Positions 1-16,213 of a stretch of 64,000 nucleotides of DNA are shown in pieces. Where the stretch lies: positions 12,773,001 to 12,837,000 of the forward strand of contig NC_090797.1 in NCBI RefSeq assembly GCF_040054535.1. The letters run 5' to 3'. The notes under the pieces are model-generated. The model saw nothing but the letters and a program-made list of their open reading frames with translations, had not been told where the DNA came from and did not search any database. The stretch comes from Antennarius striatus (taxonomy: Eukaryota; Chordata; Actinopteri; Lophiiformes; Antennariidae). Position 1 is the stretch's first letter; every line of letters begins with the position of its first letter. The position numbers were made by a program, and so were the translations under genes.

Positions 1-3000
1 CTTCTTCACTGGACTGATTTTCTTGTCCGGCTCCTGTGTCTCCATGGACTGAGATTGAGACCCACGTCTCCTGGTATGGATTTTCTTCCTCAGGAACGTT
101 CTTAGTCCTGTCATTGGCATCAGAAAACACTGAGTTAGTACCTTCACTCCCTGATTACAATGTTACTATTCTACTATGTAATTTAAAGCTTTTAAATTAC
201 GTTAAACCACAGGAAAGCAGCAACTAAATATTTAAATAGAAATTAAATATATTATAAGTGTACTATTATAAATGTAGCCGCAAGAGGACACAAGCCAGTG
301 TCTTATTGTGCCGGTCCCAAGCCCGGATAAATAAAGAGGGTTGCGTCAGGAAGGGCATCCGGCGTAAAACTTTTGCCAAATCAAATATGCGAATCAAACC
401 TATGACTTCCATACCGGATCGGTCGAGGCCCGGGTTAACAACGACCGCCATCGGCGCTGTTGACCTACAGGGCGCCGGTGGAAATTGGATTACTGTTGGT
501 CGAAGAAGGAGAGGAGGAAAGTGCGTTCGCACGAAGAAAGAGAAGAGGAACACCAAGAGTATAGGACTGAGAGTAGGGACGTTGAATGTTGGAACTATGA
601 CAGGAAAAGGTAGAGAGTTGGTTGACATGATGCAGAGGAGGAAGGTAGACATACTGTGTGTCCAGGAGACCAGGTGGAAAGGTAGCAAGGCTAGAAGTTT
701 AGGAGCAGGGTTCAAGTTGTTCTATCATGGTGTAGATGGGAAGAGAAACGGAGTAGGAGTTATCTTGAAGGAGGAGTTTGTTAGGAATGTCCTGGAGGTA
801 AAAAGAGTGTCAGATAGAGTGATGAGTCTGAAGCTAGAAATAGAAGGTGTGATGTTCAATGTTGTTAGCGGGTATGCTCCACAGGTAGGATGTGAGCTGG
901 AGGAGAAGGAGAAATTCTGGTCGGACTTTGATGAAGTGATGCAGAGCATGCCTAGAAGTGAGAGAGTTGTCATTGGAGCAGACTTCAATGGACATGTTGG
1001 TGCAGGAAACAGAGGTGATGAGGAGGTGATGGGCAGGTTTGGTATCCAGGAGAGGAACGCAGAAGGACAGATGGTAGTTGACTTTGCAAAAAGGATGGAA
1101 ATGGCTGTAGTGAATACTTTCTTCCAGAAGAGGCAGGAACATAGAGTGACTTATAAGAGTGGTGGTAGGAGCACACAGGTAGACTACATCTTGTGTAGAC
1201 GGTGTAACCTGAAAGAGATCAGTGACTGCAAAGTAGTGGTAGGTGAGAGTGTAGCCAAACAGCATAGGATGGTGGTGTGTAGGATGACTCTGGTGGTGAG
1301 GAAGATGAAGAGGGCAAAGGCAGAGCAGAAGACGAAATGGTGGAAGCTGAAAAAGGAAGAGTGTTGCATGACTTTTAGGAAGGAGTTAAGACAGGCTCTG
1401 GGTGGTCAGGAGGTGCTTCCAGATGACTGGACAACTACAGCTAATGTGATCAGGGAGACAGGTAGGAGAGTACTTGGTGTGTCATCTGGAAGGAAAGTAG
1501 ATAAGGAGACTTGGTGGTGGAATGAGGAGGTACAGGAGTGTATACAGAGAAAGAGGTTAGCCAAGAGGAAGTGGGACACTGAGAGGACTGAGGAGAGTAG
1601 ACAGGAGTACAGGGAGATGCAGCGTAAGGTGAAGGTAGAGGTAGCAAAGGCCAAACAAGAAGCTTATGATGACTTGTATGCTAGGTTGGACAGTAAGGAG
1701 GGAGAGACTGATCTATACCGGTTGGCAAGACAGAGAGACAGAGATGGGAAGGACGTGCAGCAGGTTAGGGTGATTAAGGATAGGGATGGAAGTCTATTGA
1801 CAGGTGCCAGTAGTGTGATGGGAAGATGGAAAGAGTACTTTGAAGAGTTGATGAACGTGGAAAATGAGAGGGAACAAAGACTAGAAGAGGTGACTGTTGT
1901 GGACCAGGATGTAGCAAAGATTAGTCAGGATGAAGTGAGGAGGGCATTGAAGAGGATGAAGAGTGGAAAGGCAGTCGGTCCTGATGATATACCTGTAGAG
2001 GTATGGAAGGGTCTAGGAGAGGTGGCGGTAGAGTTTCTGACTGGGTTGTTCAACAGGATCTTAGATAGTGAGAAGATGCCTGAGGAATGGAGGCGAAGTG
2101 TGCTGGTGCCCATTTTTAAGAACAAGGGAGATGTGCAGAGTTGTGGCAACTACAGAGGAATAAAGCTGATGAGCCATACAATGAAGTTATGGGAGAGAGT
2201 AGTGGAAGCTAGACTAAGGGCAGAAGTGAACATTTGTGAGCAGCAGTATGGTTTCAGGCCAAAAAAGAGTACTACAGATGCAGTATTTGCTCTGAAGATG
2301 TTGATAGAGAAGTACAGAGAAGGCCAGAGGGAGCTGCATTGTGTTTTTGTAGATCTGGAGAAAGCTTATGACAGGGTGCCCAGAGAGGAACTGTGGTATT
2401 GTATGAGGAAGTCTGGAGTGGCAGAGAAGTATGTTAGAACGGTGCAGGACATGTATGAAGACTGTAAGACAGTGGTGAGGTGTGCTGTAGGTGTGACAGA
2501 GGAGTTCAAGGTGGAGGTGGGACTGCATCAGGGATCAGCTCTGAGCCCCTTCTTGTTTGCCATGGTGATGGACAGGCTGACAGGCGAGGTTAGACAGGAA
2601 TCTCCATGGACTATGATGTTTGCAGATGACATTGTGATCTGTAGTGAGAGCAGGGAACAGGTGGAGGAGAAGCTAGAGAAGTGGAGGTTTGTCCTGGAAA
2701 GGAGAGGAATGAAGGTTAGCCGCAGTAAGACAGAGTACATGTGTGTGAATGAGAGGAACCCAAGTGGAAGAGTGAGGTTAGAGGGAGAAGAGATCAAGAA
2801 GGTGGAGGATTTTAAGTACTTAGGCTCAACAGTCCAGAGCAATGGAGAGTGTGGAAAAGAGGTGAAGAAGCGTGTACAGGCAGGATGGAACGGGTGGAGG
2901 AAAGTGTCAGGTGTGATGTGTGATAGAAGAGTTTCAGCTAAAATGAAGGGAAAGGTGTACAAAACTGTGGTGAGACCAGCGATGTTGTTTGGTCTAGAGA

Positions 3001-3877
3001 CAGTGTCACTGAAGAAAAGACAGGAGACAGAGCTGGAGGTAGCAGAGATGAAGATGCTGAGGTTCTCTCTGGGAGTGACCAGGATGGATAGGATCAGGAA
3101 TGAGTACATCAGAGGGACAGCACATGTTAGAGGTCTTGGAGATAAAGTCAGAGAGGCCAGACTGAGATGGTTTGGACATGTCCAGAGGAGAGATAGTGAA
3201 TATATTGGTAGAAGGATGCTGAGTTTTGAACTGCCAGGCAGGAGGCCTAGAGGAAGACCAAAGAGGAGGTTTATGGATGTAATGAGGGAAGACATGAAGG
3301 TAGTTGGTGTGAGAGAAGAGGATTCAAAGGACAGGGCTAGATGGAGGAAATTGATTCGCTGTGGCGACCCCTGAAGGGAAAAGCCGAAAGGAAAAGAAGA
3401 AGATAAGTATACTATTATAAATTTAATTTTATAACTACTGGTTGAAGCTGACAGCAGGTTTGTCTTATGTATTGTACTGAAGTGGAATTCTGAGCTACTT
3501 CTACTTCATGTTAGAAAGGAAGACAAACTTTTCATTGTCCTGTTTGCAAAAGTTCACATAAGCTGTGATGCTCCTGTTATAGACAGTAGTGGATTAAATT
3601 TCCAGAGACTTACTTGAAAATAAACCCGTCTGTTGTTCAGCCCCCTGAATCTTTGTGGGGTCTCTGAGGTCATCAGAGGTCTTCCACTGATGAAGAGGCT
3701 GAGGCTGAAGTCTGTAGTCAGCTGTGAATCTCCAAAAACGCTTAAAAACTGTCAGAGACATCGTAGAAATGTCATTACTATTATATCATATATATATATA
3801 TTATTAATATACAGGCACAGACTACAAAGACAACTAACTAGAAACTAACTAATAGGCTTTAAATGAATTAGTTTTTG

Positions 3878-3910
<33 letters not shown>

Positions 3911-5325
3911 GGTTTTAAACGGTCTGTGTAGGTTCTCAGTCATCCAGGTCATGAGTCGATCCACTGGACGTTAAGAAAGTTCTTGAAGACGTTTCGTCTC
4001 TCATCCAAGAGACTGCTTCAGTTCAGAGGGTGGCTGATCATGTCCCACATTATTAACCCTGGGGGGTGTGGTCAGTGATATTCACATTCCAACGACCGTC
4101 ATTGAAACCCATCTGGTTCCTCAACGATTGTTGGTGGGGGTGTCAGAGGGGGTCACTGAGATGTGAGTTACACCTTTGTATGCTAATGAGGGTCATGAGC
4201 ATGAGACCCATCACCTGGGTCAATCTGTTGAGACAATCTTTTTGGGAGTTTTGAAAGGACATGATTATAAATGGGAGAAAGGTGATGTCGCAGACCCCCC
4301 CCCCCCCGTTCAAAGATGGCCTCTTTCACTCCTCTCTCAAACCATTTATCTTCTCTGTCCAAGATCTGAACATCGGTGTCCTGAAACTAGATTTTGAACT
4401 AACTCACTAAGTTATGAATTATTATTTAAAATAAACAGTGCATTCATGTTATTTATGTTATTTATGTTAATGATGTTATTATTTAATTATTATTTAAGTT
4501 TATTCAATTGTTTATGTTTACACTGTTAAATTATTATAATTATTAACTAGGTTTTAAACTGACAAGCTAGGTTTAAACTAGTTTTTGAACAAAATAACTA
4601 AGGTGTCAAACTAAACAACTAACTAGGATTTTAACTAACCAGTTTCTCAATTAACTGACTAACTAACTAAATAACTAACTTACTAACTAACCCATTAGGT
4701 TTTGAACAAATAAGGTTCTAAACTACCTAGTTTTTGTACTATGTTATGAACTAAATCACTTGTTTATTAACTAAGTTTTGAAATATTATTTAACATAAAC
4801 ATCGTATTATATTAATAATATTATTATTTACTTCTCCTCCACCTGTTCCCTGCTCTCACTGCAGATCACAATGTCATCTGCAAACATTGTAGTCATTGTG
4901 GACTTCTCTGTACTTCTCTATCAACATCCTCAGAGCAAATACTGCATTTGTAGTACTCCTTTTGACATGAAATATACTGCTGCTCAATATATGGCTCATC
5001 AGCTTTATCTTATTTATTTAAAAAAATAAAATAAAATAAAATAAAATACAAAACAGTTAAAAAAAAACCCCAATATAACCCTTTTTCCTTTGGTACAGAA
5101 AATGAACTGAAGACAGTTCCTGTGATTACAGCAGGTTATTAGATCTCTAATATTGTCTAATATAAAAATATAATTTTTTGATAATGATTCGAATCCCTGA
5201 AGTCACCTCTGATATGATGAACCACAAACGTGAATTTGCTCCGTGTGTTTCTATTTTTTCTTGATTAAACACTGAATAACAGTTTTCCACGGGTGGAATT
5301 AAATGTTGGTGGATTTACCTTTCAT
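1..5325 (-). CDS. pim-like serine/threonine kinase, 5' part (C-terminal part off-window)
   Basis: Only the 5' part is in the window. Exon 1 ends with ATGAAAG (5319-5325) followed by a GTAAAT donor. Exon 2 is 3614-3748 with a GTAAGT donor. Exon 3 starts at 107 and runs off the left edge after the basic, Ser-rich N-terminal tail that precedes the kinase domain in the other copies. The phases (1 and 1) agree across both junctions, and a TACTAAC branch-point match precedes exon 3. Intron 2 is normally about 355 bp but is 3.5 kb here because an RTE element sits in it, antisense to the gene. The Pim-family call comes from the complete copies elsewhere in the window. The gene is divergent from piwil1, about 2.1 kb between start codons. 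Confidence 0.62.
274..3402 (+). mobile_element. RTE-clade (Expander-like) non-LTR retrotransposon, near full length
   Basis: The element is flanked by a target-site duplication of about 20 bp (254-273 and 3403-3422, one mismatch), and the other kinase copies show the corresponding empty site. It holds one long intact ORF and ends in a short 3' UTR with an AAG-rich tail (near 3390-3402). It lies in intron 2 of the left-edge pim-like gene, in the opposite orientation. The protein architecture and the short 3' end fit the RTE clade; the name Expander is from memory of fish families and is less certain than the clade. Confidence 0.85.
387..3374 (+). CDS. RTE retrotransposon polyprotein (APE endonuclease + reverse transcriptase)
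   Basis: An uninterrupted ORF of about 995 codons from the ATG at 387; the frame is open further upstream into flanking DNA, so the start is a choice. The N-terminal third is an exonuclease-endonuclease-phosphatase domain, with GTLNVGTM, QETRWKG, GADFNGHVG and TQVDYIL visible. The central part is a reverse transcriptase: GNYRGIKLMS, FVDLEKAYDRVP with the first catalytic Asp, GLHQGSALSPFLFA, and MFADDIVI with the catalytic Asp pair. The C-terminal region has the ARLRWFGHVQR motif common in RTE proteins. No frameshift or stop is seen, so the copy is young and coding-competent. It nicks target DNA and reverse-transcribes its own RNA at the nick. Confidence 0.88.
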   Translation: MRIKPMTSIPDRSRPGLTTTAIGAVDLQGAGGNWITVGRRRRGGKCVRTKKEKRNTKSIGLRVGTLNVGTMTGKGRELVDMMQRRKVDILCVQETRWKGSKARSLGAGFKLFYHGVDGKRNGVGVILKEEFVRNVLEVKRVSDRVMSLKLEIEGVMFNVVSGYAPQVGCELEEKEKFWSDFDEVMQSMPRSERVVIGADFNGHVGAGNRGDEEVMGRFGIQERNAEGQMVVDFAKRMEMAVVNTFFQKRQEHRVTYKSGGRSTQVDYILCRRCNLKEISDCKVVVGESVAKQHRMVVCRMTLVVRKMKRAKAEQKTKWWKLKKEECCMTFRKELRQALGGQEVLPDDWTTTANVIRETGRRVLGVSSGRKVDKETWWWNEEVQECIQRKRLAKRKWDTERTEESRQEYREMQRKVKVEVAKAKQEAYDDLYARLDSKEGETDLYRLARQRDRDGKDVQQVRVIKDRDGSLLTGASSVMGRWKEYFEELMNVENEREQRLEEVTVVDQDVAKISQDEVRRALKRMKSGKAVGPDDIPVEVWKGLGEVAVEFLTGLFNRILDSEKMPEEWRRSVLVPIFKNKGDVQSCGNYRGIKLMSHTMKLWERVVEARLRAEVNICEQQYGFRPKKSTTDAVFALKMLIEKYREGQRELHCVFVDLEKAYDRVPREELWYCMRKSGVAEKYVRTVQDMYEDCKTVVRCAVGVTEEFKVEVGLHQGSALSPFLFAMVMDRLTGEVRQESPWTMMFADDIVICSESREQVEEKLEKWRFVLERRGMKVSRSKTEYMCVNERNPSGRVRLEGEEIKKVEDFKYLGSTVQSNGECGKEVKKRVQAGWNGWRKVSGVMCDRRVSAKMKGKVYKTVVRPAMLFGLETVSLKKRQETELEVAEMKMLRFSLGVTRMDRIRNEYIRGTAHVRGLGDKVREARLRWFGHVQRRDSEYIGRRMLSFELPGRRPRGRPKRRFMDVMREDMKVVGVREEDSKDRARWRKLIRCGDP
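3880..3911. repeat. (AACT)n microsatellite in pim-like intron 1
   Basis: About eight tandem AACT units, with scattered degenerate copies (CTAACTAACT, TTTTGAAC) continuing to about 4750. The same array is present at 53053-53092. Confidence 0.8.
3912..4390 (-). mobile_element. Penelope-like element fragment, GIY-YIG (C-terminal) end
   Basis: On the minus strand, 4387 down to about 4312 encodes QILDREDKWFERGVKEAIF, a signature of the GIY-YIG endonuclease end of Neptune/Poseidon-type Penelope elements. A poly-G run (4296-4307) interrupts the frame. The segment 3912-4060 resembles the usual 3' end of these elements (ATGAGAGACGAAACGTCTTC). It is a dead fragment inside intron 1 of the left-edge kinase, with a copy at 53095-53570. 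Confidence 0.7.
4831..5010 (-). mobile_element. Scrambled remnant of an RTE reverse-transcriptase region
   Basis: The minus-strand sequence matches collinear, discontinuous blocks of the RTE at 274-3402 (about 2160-2180, 2236-2246, 2265-2325 and 2606-2675), joined by internal deletions. It is older and more decayed than the intact element, and the copy at 54010-54189 shows it predates duplication of the type A kinase locus. Confidence 0.65.
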
Positions 5326-5466
5326 GGCTGCAGATCGATGACAGAAACAAGTTGAGTGCTGCTCGGATCTCGGTGCTGACTGTTGTGTAACTGTGAGGGT
5401 CTGTCTCAGTAACGTTACACAGGTGTTGATACCTGAGGCGGTTTGGCTTTGAAGTTAGGGTCTTTG

Positions 5467-5474
5467 TGACGTCA
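5467..5474 (-). promoter_or_regulatory. CRE palindrome TGACGTCA upstream of the pim-like gene (unit 0)
   Basis: A perfect cAMP-response element about 142 bp upstream of the exon 1 ATG (5325). CREB/CREM/ATF proteins bind this palindrome; a promoter role is inferred from position and from its presence at all five copies. Confidence 0.5.
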
Positions 5475-6515
5475 CCGGCTGCAGCAGCGTTATGGACTCA
5501 GCCGTTGTCTGGAAAACGAACCGGTTTGGGACCCGCTGGGTCCGAATTAAAAAAATAATCTCATAATTCAGACCAGAAACGAAGGACTATGAGGAAATAT
5601 TTAATACTACATCAGGCAATTATGTTTTAAAAAAAAATTATGATAAAAATAAAAATTGTGGAAACACTTTAACATTGTGACGCTATCTGACAGCTTCATG
5701 TGCAACTTTGGCTCATTGTTTTTCACATCTGAAATAAATATTGAAAAAGCCGACAAATATGACTTTAAAAGCCTCCGACTCTCATTTTAATATGGATTAA
5801 ACACCAGATCCTTCAAATTCTGAGTATAAATCAAGCAGCTTCATCTCGTTTATTATTTGCGTTAAAGCACAAACAAAATTATTAATAACAATTTTCCACA
5901 CAATGAGTTGTTTACAGTCTAGAAATGTCAGGAAGGATTTTCACACTAAACTCCTTCAGAGAAGTTAAACCCATGAAAAGTGTCCAGTCAGCTTGTATTA
6001 ATGTTCGGTGTGCAGGTTTTGTGTTGAGGTGTAACACACATAGAAACAAGTGTGGAGATTAGACAAAAATAGACAAAATCCTATTGCGTGAGAGCAGATT
6101 TGTTTTTCTACATTATTGATTAATATTTAATGCCATGATATGAAATAATGTACAATATTTCTTAAATTAATGTGAAATTTTCCGAATATTATGTATGATG
6201 AAAAACAATGGGTGCCTGCAGCAGAGAAGACCCATTTATATTTGAAAAAACATAGTCAACTTTATTTTCAATTGTACCATGTATGCACGACATACAGCAC
6301 AGATGAAATTACAGTCTGCAACCTGGGAATAAATTTGTTAAGCCGACTGAATAACCCACAACCCAAACAGATAAGGCATATTTTACAAGTTTTATTCCTA
6401 TAAATGTATTGGAACATGTGGTTTGGACTTGTGCAGTCTTTGAGCGTTGCCACAGACAACAGAATTTAGCAGTTTTTGATTCCTTTACGTTTTGAACTGT
6501 TTTTCCAGCCTCCTG
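5475..6515. other. Upstream flank of the left-edge pim-like gene, no gene seen
   Basis: AT-rich sequence shared with the array units (for example 18600-19445). I see no coding exon, RNA gene or recognisable transposon in it. It separates the kinase promoter from the CTCF-like motif at 6516. Confidence 0.5.
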
Positions 6516-6529
6516 CCTGCAGGTGGCGC
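6516..6529 (+). promoter_or_regulatory. CTCF-like motif, forward (upstream of piwil1)
   Basis: CCTGCAGGTGGCGC matches 13 of 14 positions of the CTCF core CCASYAGRKGGCRS on the plus strand. It lies between the divergent pim-like and piwil1 genes and is convergent with the reverse motif at 15774. Confidence 0.5.
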
Positions 6530-6580
6530 CCCGTCCATTCAGACCCGTTCATATGAACTCAGAGCAAAGAAAGCGGACTG

Positions 6581-7407
6581 AATAGTAAATTACCCTAGAG
6601 CACACGGATCACTGCGCTCCAAAAAGTAGTTCTGCCTCTTTTCTGGAAAACTTTTTTTCCTCAATCACTGCTAAATTGCTATTCTTTATTGAGTTAAATA
6701 TGAACAACCTGCTCTTCAAACACATAACGCAGCCTGAATTGAGCTGACTAGAGGGTCTCGGGAGATACAGGAAGTGTATCAATGCGCTCGGTTATGAGGC
6801 CCGTGACTAATTTGCCGTAGTGGTACTCAGAACACCTGTGGACACGCATCGTACGTGACCTCTAGAGTTCACTGCCAGCAGAAGTCAACATTTAAAGTAA
6901 GTATAATATTAAAGTCGTCATAAAATTTGATAAATAATGATTCCTTTATGAAAATTTACTTTGTTCGCGATGTTTCGATTTGAAGGAAAAAACTCCCTCT
7001 CAGCTATCCAATTCGGACACTGTCGTTCTACCCTTATCTGATTTTAATTAGCTCGTTCAGTTTAAGGACTATCGCAAAGTATCGTAATTCTAACCCCTAC
7101 CTTGAAAGTCGGATATTCTGTGTGGAGTTATATTATAGTAATGTATACGTATTGAATTTATGTTAATGCTAATAGTGGCTCATTAGCTTCTAGCGGCATT
7201 GCACAGCCACACCCTACATTTACAGTCGCCATCTTGTTTAGACCAATTAAACGAGAGTAAACGATACTTTAATTTAGATTTTATTTCGTACTGGTGAGGA
7301 TGAGGGGCGGTGTAGTTTTCCTGATCACGTATTTACTTCATTTGTCGGTAATATTTCTAAAAATAGTGAAATGTGTTTTTGAACCCTTCTGAAGCTAGCT
7401 GAGGAAA
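6581..7407 (+). promoter_or_regulatory. piwil1 upstream region (presumed promoter and 5' UTR)
   Basis: Unique sequence between the end of the duplicated kinase segment and the piwil1 start codon. No ORF or transposon is seen. The transcription start and any non-coding first exon cannot be placed from sequence alone. Confidence 0.4.
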
Positions 7408-14563
<7,156 letters not shown>

Positions 14564-14991
14564 GGACCGGCGCAAACCCAATACCCACGTTCCTGCTGCC
14601 GGCTGTTCTCGCTGGCAATTTAGGGTTAGGGGCGCTCAAGTATTTTTGTTCAGGGTTTTGTTCAGTCCTGTTTTCCTTCTTTAAGAAGACAAATAGAGTT
14701 CCAGCAGCATAAAGATCTGTGTGAAGAAGTTGTTTCTGACAGCTGTCCTGCTAACGTTTAGTTAGCTTCAGCGTTGCGTCCAGATGTTGATGCCTGGTTC
14801 TGATTGGTCACCGGATTCAAAAGGTTTTAAGTCCCTTAAATGTTTGTGATTCCTGAACGGGACTAAAAAAAAGTCACGCAACTGATAGATATCAAATTTA
14901 TTTAGATATTTTAGAAAATATTGCGCACACACACACGAACAGTCAACTGGCTGAGCACTCACACAACCCCTCAGGGTGTGACTAAGGTTGG

Positions 14992-14992
<1 letters not shown>

Positions 14993-15040
<48 letters not shown>
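14993..15040. repeat. (CA)n microsatellite, unit 1
   Basis: About 24 CA repeats, 430 bp past the piwil1 stop. The homologous run differs in length in every unit. Confidence 0.95.
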
Positions 15041-15045
<5 letters not shown>

Positions 15046-15704
15046 TGTTCAGTGGGCGGTACATTCACAGACCAGCATGAAGGTGGACATGTTTGCTGAG
15101 ACAGGGATGACTGATTGGCCGGGCTAAATGTCAGGTGGGTGGAGGGGTGGGCTGAGGTAGCTTTCTTTATCACTGGTCACTACTGGGGAAGAGGTTATGA
15201 CCCGGATCAGCTGGTTCTGGGTCAAAGGTTCCGATCTGTTTACTTTTCAGTCTGAATCCAGAAACCGTGGAACCTTCATGGACCCTGTTCTCAGGCGGAA
15301 CCTGTGTCCGGACCACAGTCGTTTTAAACTCACCATCTGCAGAACTTTCTGGATCTTCACAGCGAGCAGAACTTCTGTCCTCAGTGACTGGAGACGGAGA
15401 CCAGAAAAAATGACTCGAGCTTGAAATACGAGTCAGTCTCACCACTCAAGAGGATTTATGTCATTTTACACGCAATTGTTTTTGTGCATCTCCATGGCGA
15501 CAGTTTGCTGCTGGGCGTGGCCTCCAAAAGGTTTGTTTTTATTCAACTTAATTTGACATGAATCGCGGAGGCGGGGCCTCCATCTACAGGTGAGATCTGA
15601 TCAGAGTACCTTCTCTGACTGACATAGCCAACACAAAAAAAAACCTTTCGCTTTGTCCCTGTTAGAAAGTTAGAAAGGATTGGAAATATTTTTTTACTTC
15701 AAGT

Positions 15705-15710
15705 AATAAA
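15705..15710 (+). terminator. Candidate polyadenylation signal of piwil1
   Basis: The hexamer AATAAA lies 1.14 kb past the stop codon. It is the first one I noticed on the plus strand, and use is not demonstrated. Confidence 0.3.
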
Positions 15711-15773
15711 CTCCCTCATCTAGGGTGCAGATACTTCACCAGTTTAAACCTTTCTGTTCAGATTTAGCTTGAA

Positions 15774-15787
15774 GCGCCATCTAGTGG
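15774..15787 (-). promoter_or_regulatory. CTCF-like motif, reverse, perfect core (unit 1)
   Basis: The minus strand reads CCACTAGATGGCGC, matching all 14 positions of CCASYAGRKGGCRS. It lies between the convergent 3' ends of piwil1 and the unit 1 kinase and faces the forward motif at 6516. Confidence 0.6.
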
Positions 15788-16100
15788 GCAGTGATGCTAG
15801 TTACACATTTTCACTTTTCAGCACCTGGAAACGTTTTCCTTTACTGTCAGGGTCCATGGTGGTTTTCCTTTGTGGTTTATATCAGAGTGAAAAGCCACTT
15901 CAGTTCCATCATTACGGTGGGCTGTACTTGTGTTCGTGTGCTTCCTGATTTCATTCTCCCATTATTCATGAGTGACAAATGATAACCTACTTTGAATCAT
16001 TTTATGACATGCAACCGAAATTACTGAATCAGCTTTTAACATCCCTCATGTATTTGTGCTGATATAAAACATGAACTCGGACACAAAATTATCACACAAA

Positions 16101-16106
16101 TTTATT
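16101..16106 (-). terminator. Polyadenylation signal of the unit 1 pim-like gene
   Basis: A minus-strand AATAAA 108 bp past the kinase stop codon. It is kept at 25331-25336, 36798-36803, 50382-50387, 51396-51401 and 63605-63610. Confidence 0.55.
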
Positions 16107-16213
16107 GACAAAAGATTTACTAAACAAATACACATGTTATATACAAGAAAAGATACAGGCAGTGATTCAGTTTCGCTCAGGGACGATGGGCCAGCAGGGG
16201 GTTGACTTATGGT

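Larger units (their letters stand above)
1..6580. repeat. Left-edge copy of the pim-like segment (unit 0, type A)
   Basis: This stretch is colinear with about 52322-55580 and, outside intron 1 of the kinase, with 16980-19500. Similarity to the array units stops near 6580, where sequence unique to the piwil1 upstream region begins. It carries the minus-strand pim-like gene, an RTE insertion in its second intron, and the same intron 1 contents (AACT repeat, Penelope GIY-YIG fragment, RTE remnant) as the second kinase of unit 4. I call this intron 1 configuration type A; units 1-3 have a different one (type B). Confidence 0.8.
14564..15773 (+). other. piwil1 3' flank / presumed 3' UTR
   Basis: No coding exon is seen. 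It contains a (CA)n run and one plus-strand AATAAA at 15705-15710 that could end the piwil1 transcript. The same sequence, near-identical, follows every exon 20 copy in the array. Confidence 0.45.

Noticed and set aside
5488-5550. Short plus-strand frame starting ATGGACTCAGCC near the kinase promoter
   Set aside because: About 20 codons with no homology seen, no splice context, and a start that lies on the opposite strand from the promoter signals.
14993-15040. Regular repeats considered as a CRISPR array or satellite origin
   Set aside because: Simple dinucleotide and tetranucleotide runs without spacers, in a vertebrate nuclear context.
15170-15445. 91-codon minus-strand frame repeated in all five units
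   Set aside because: No recognisable domain or splice context. The units are such recent duplicates that conservation of the frame carries no weight.
16190-16203. CCAGCAGGGGGTTG as an additional CTCF-like core in the kinase 3' region
   Set aside because: It matches only about 11 of 14 positions and lacks the GGC core end, so it is weaker than the two sites per unit that I report.
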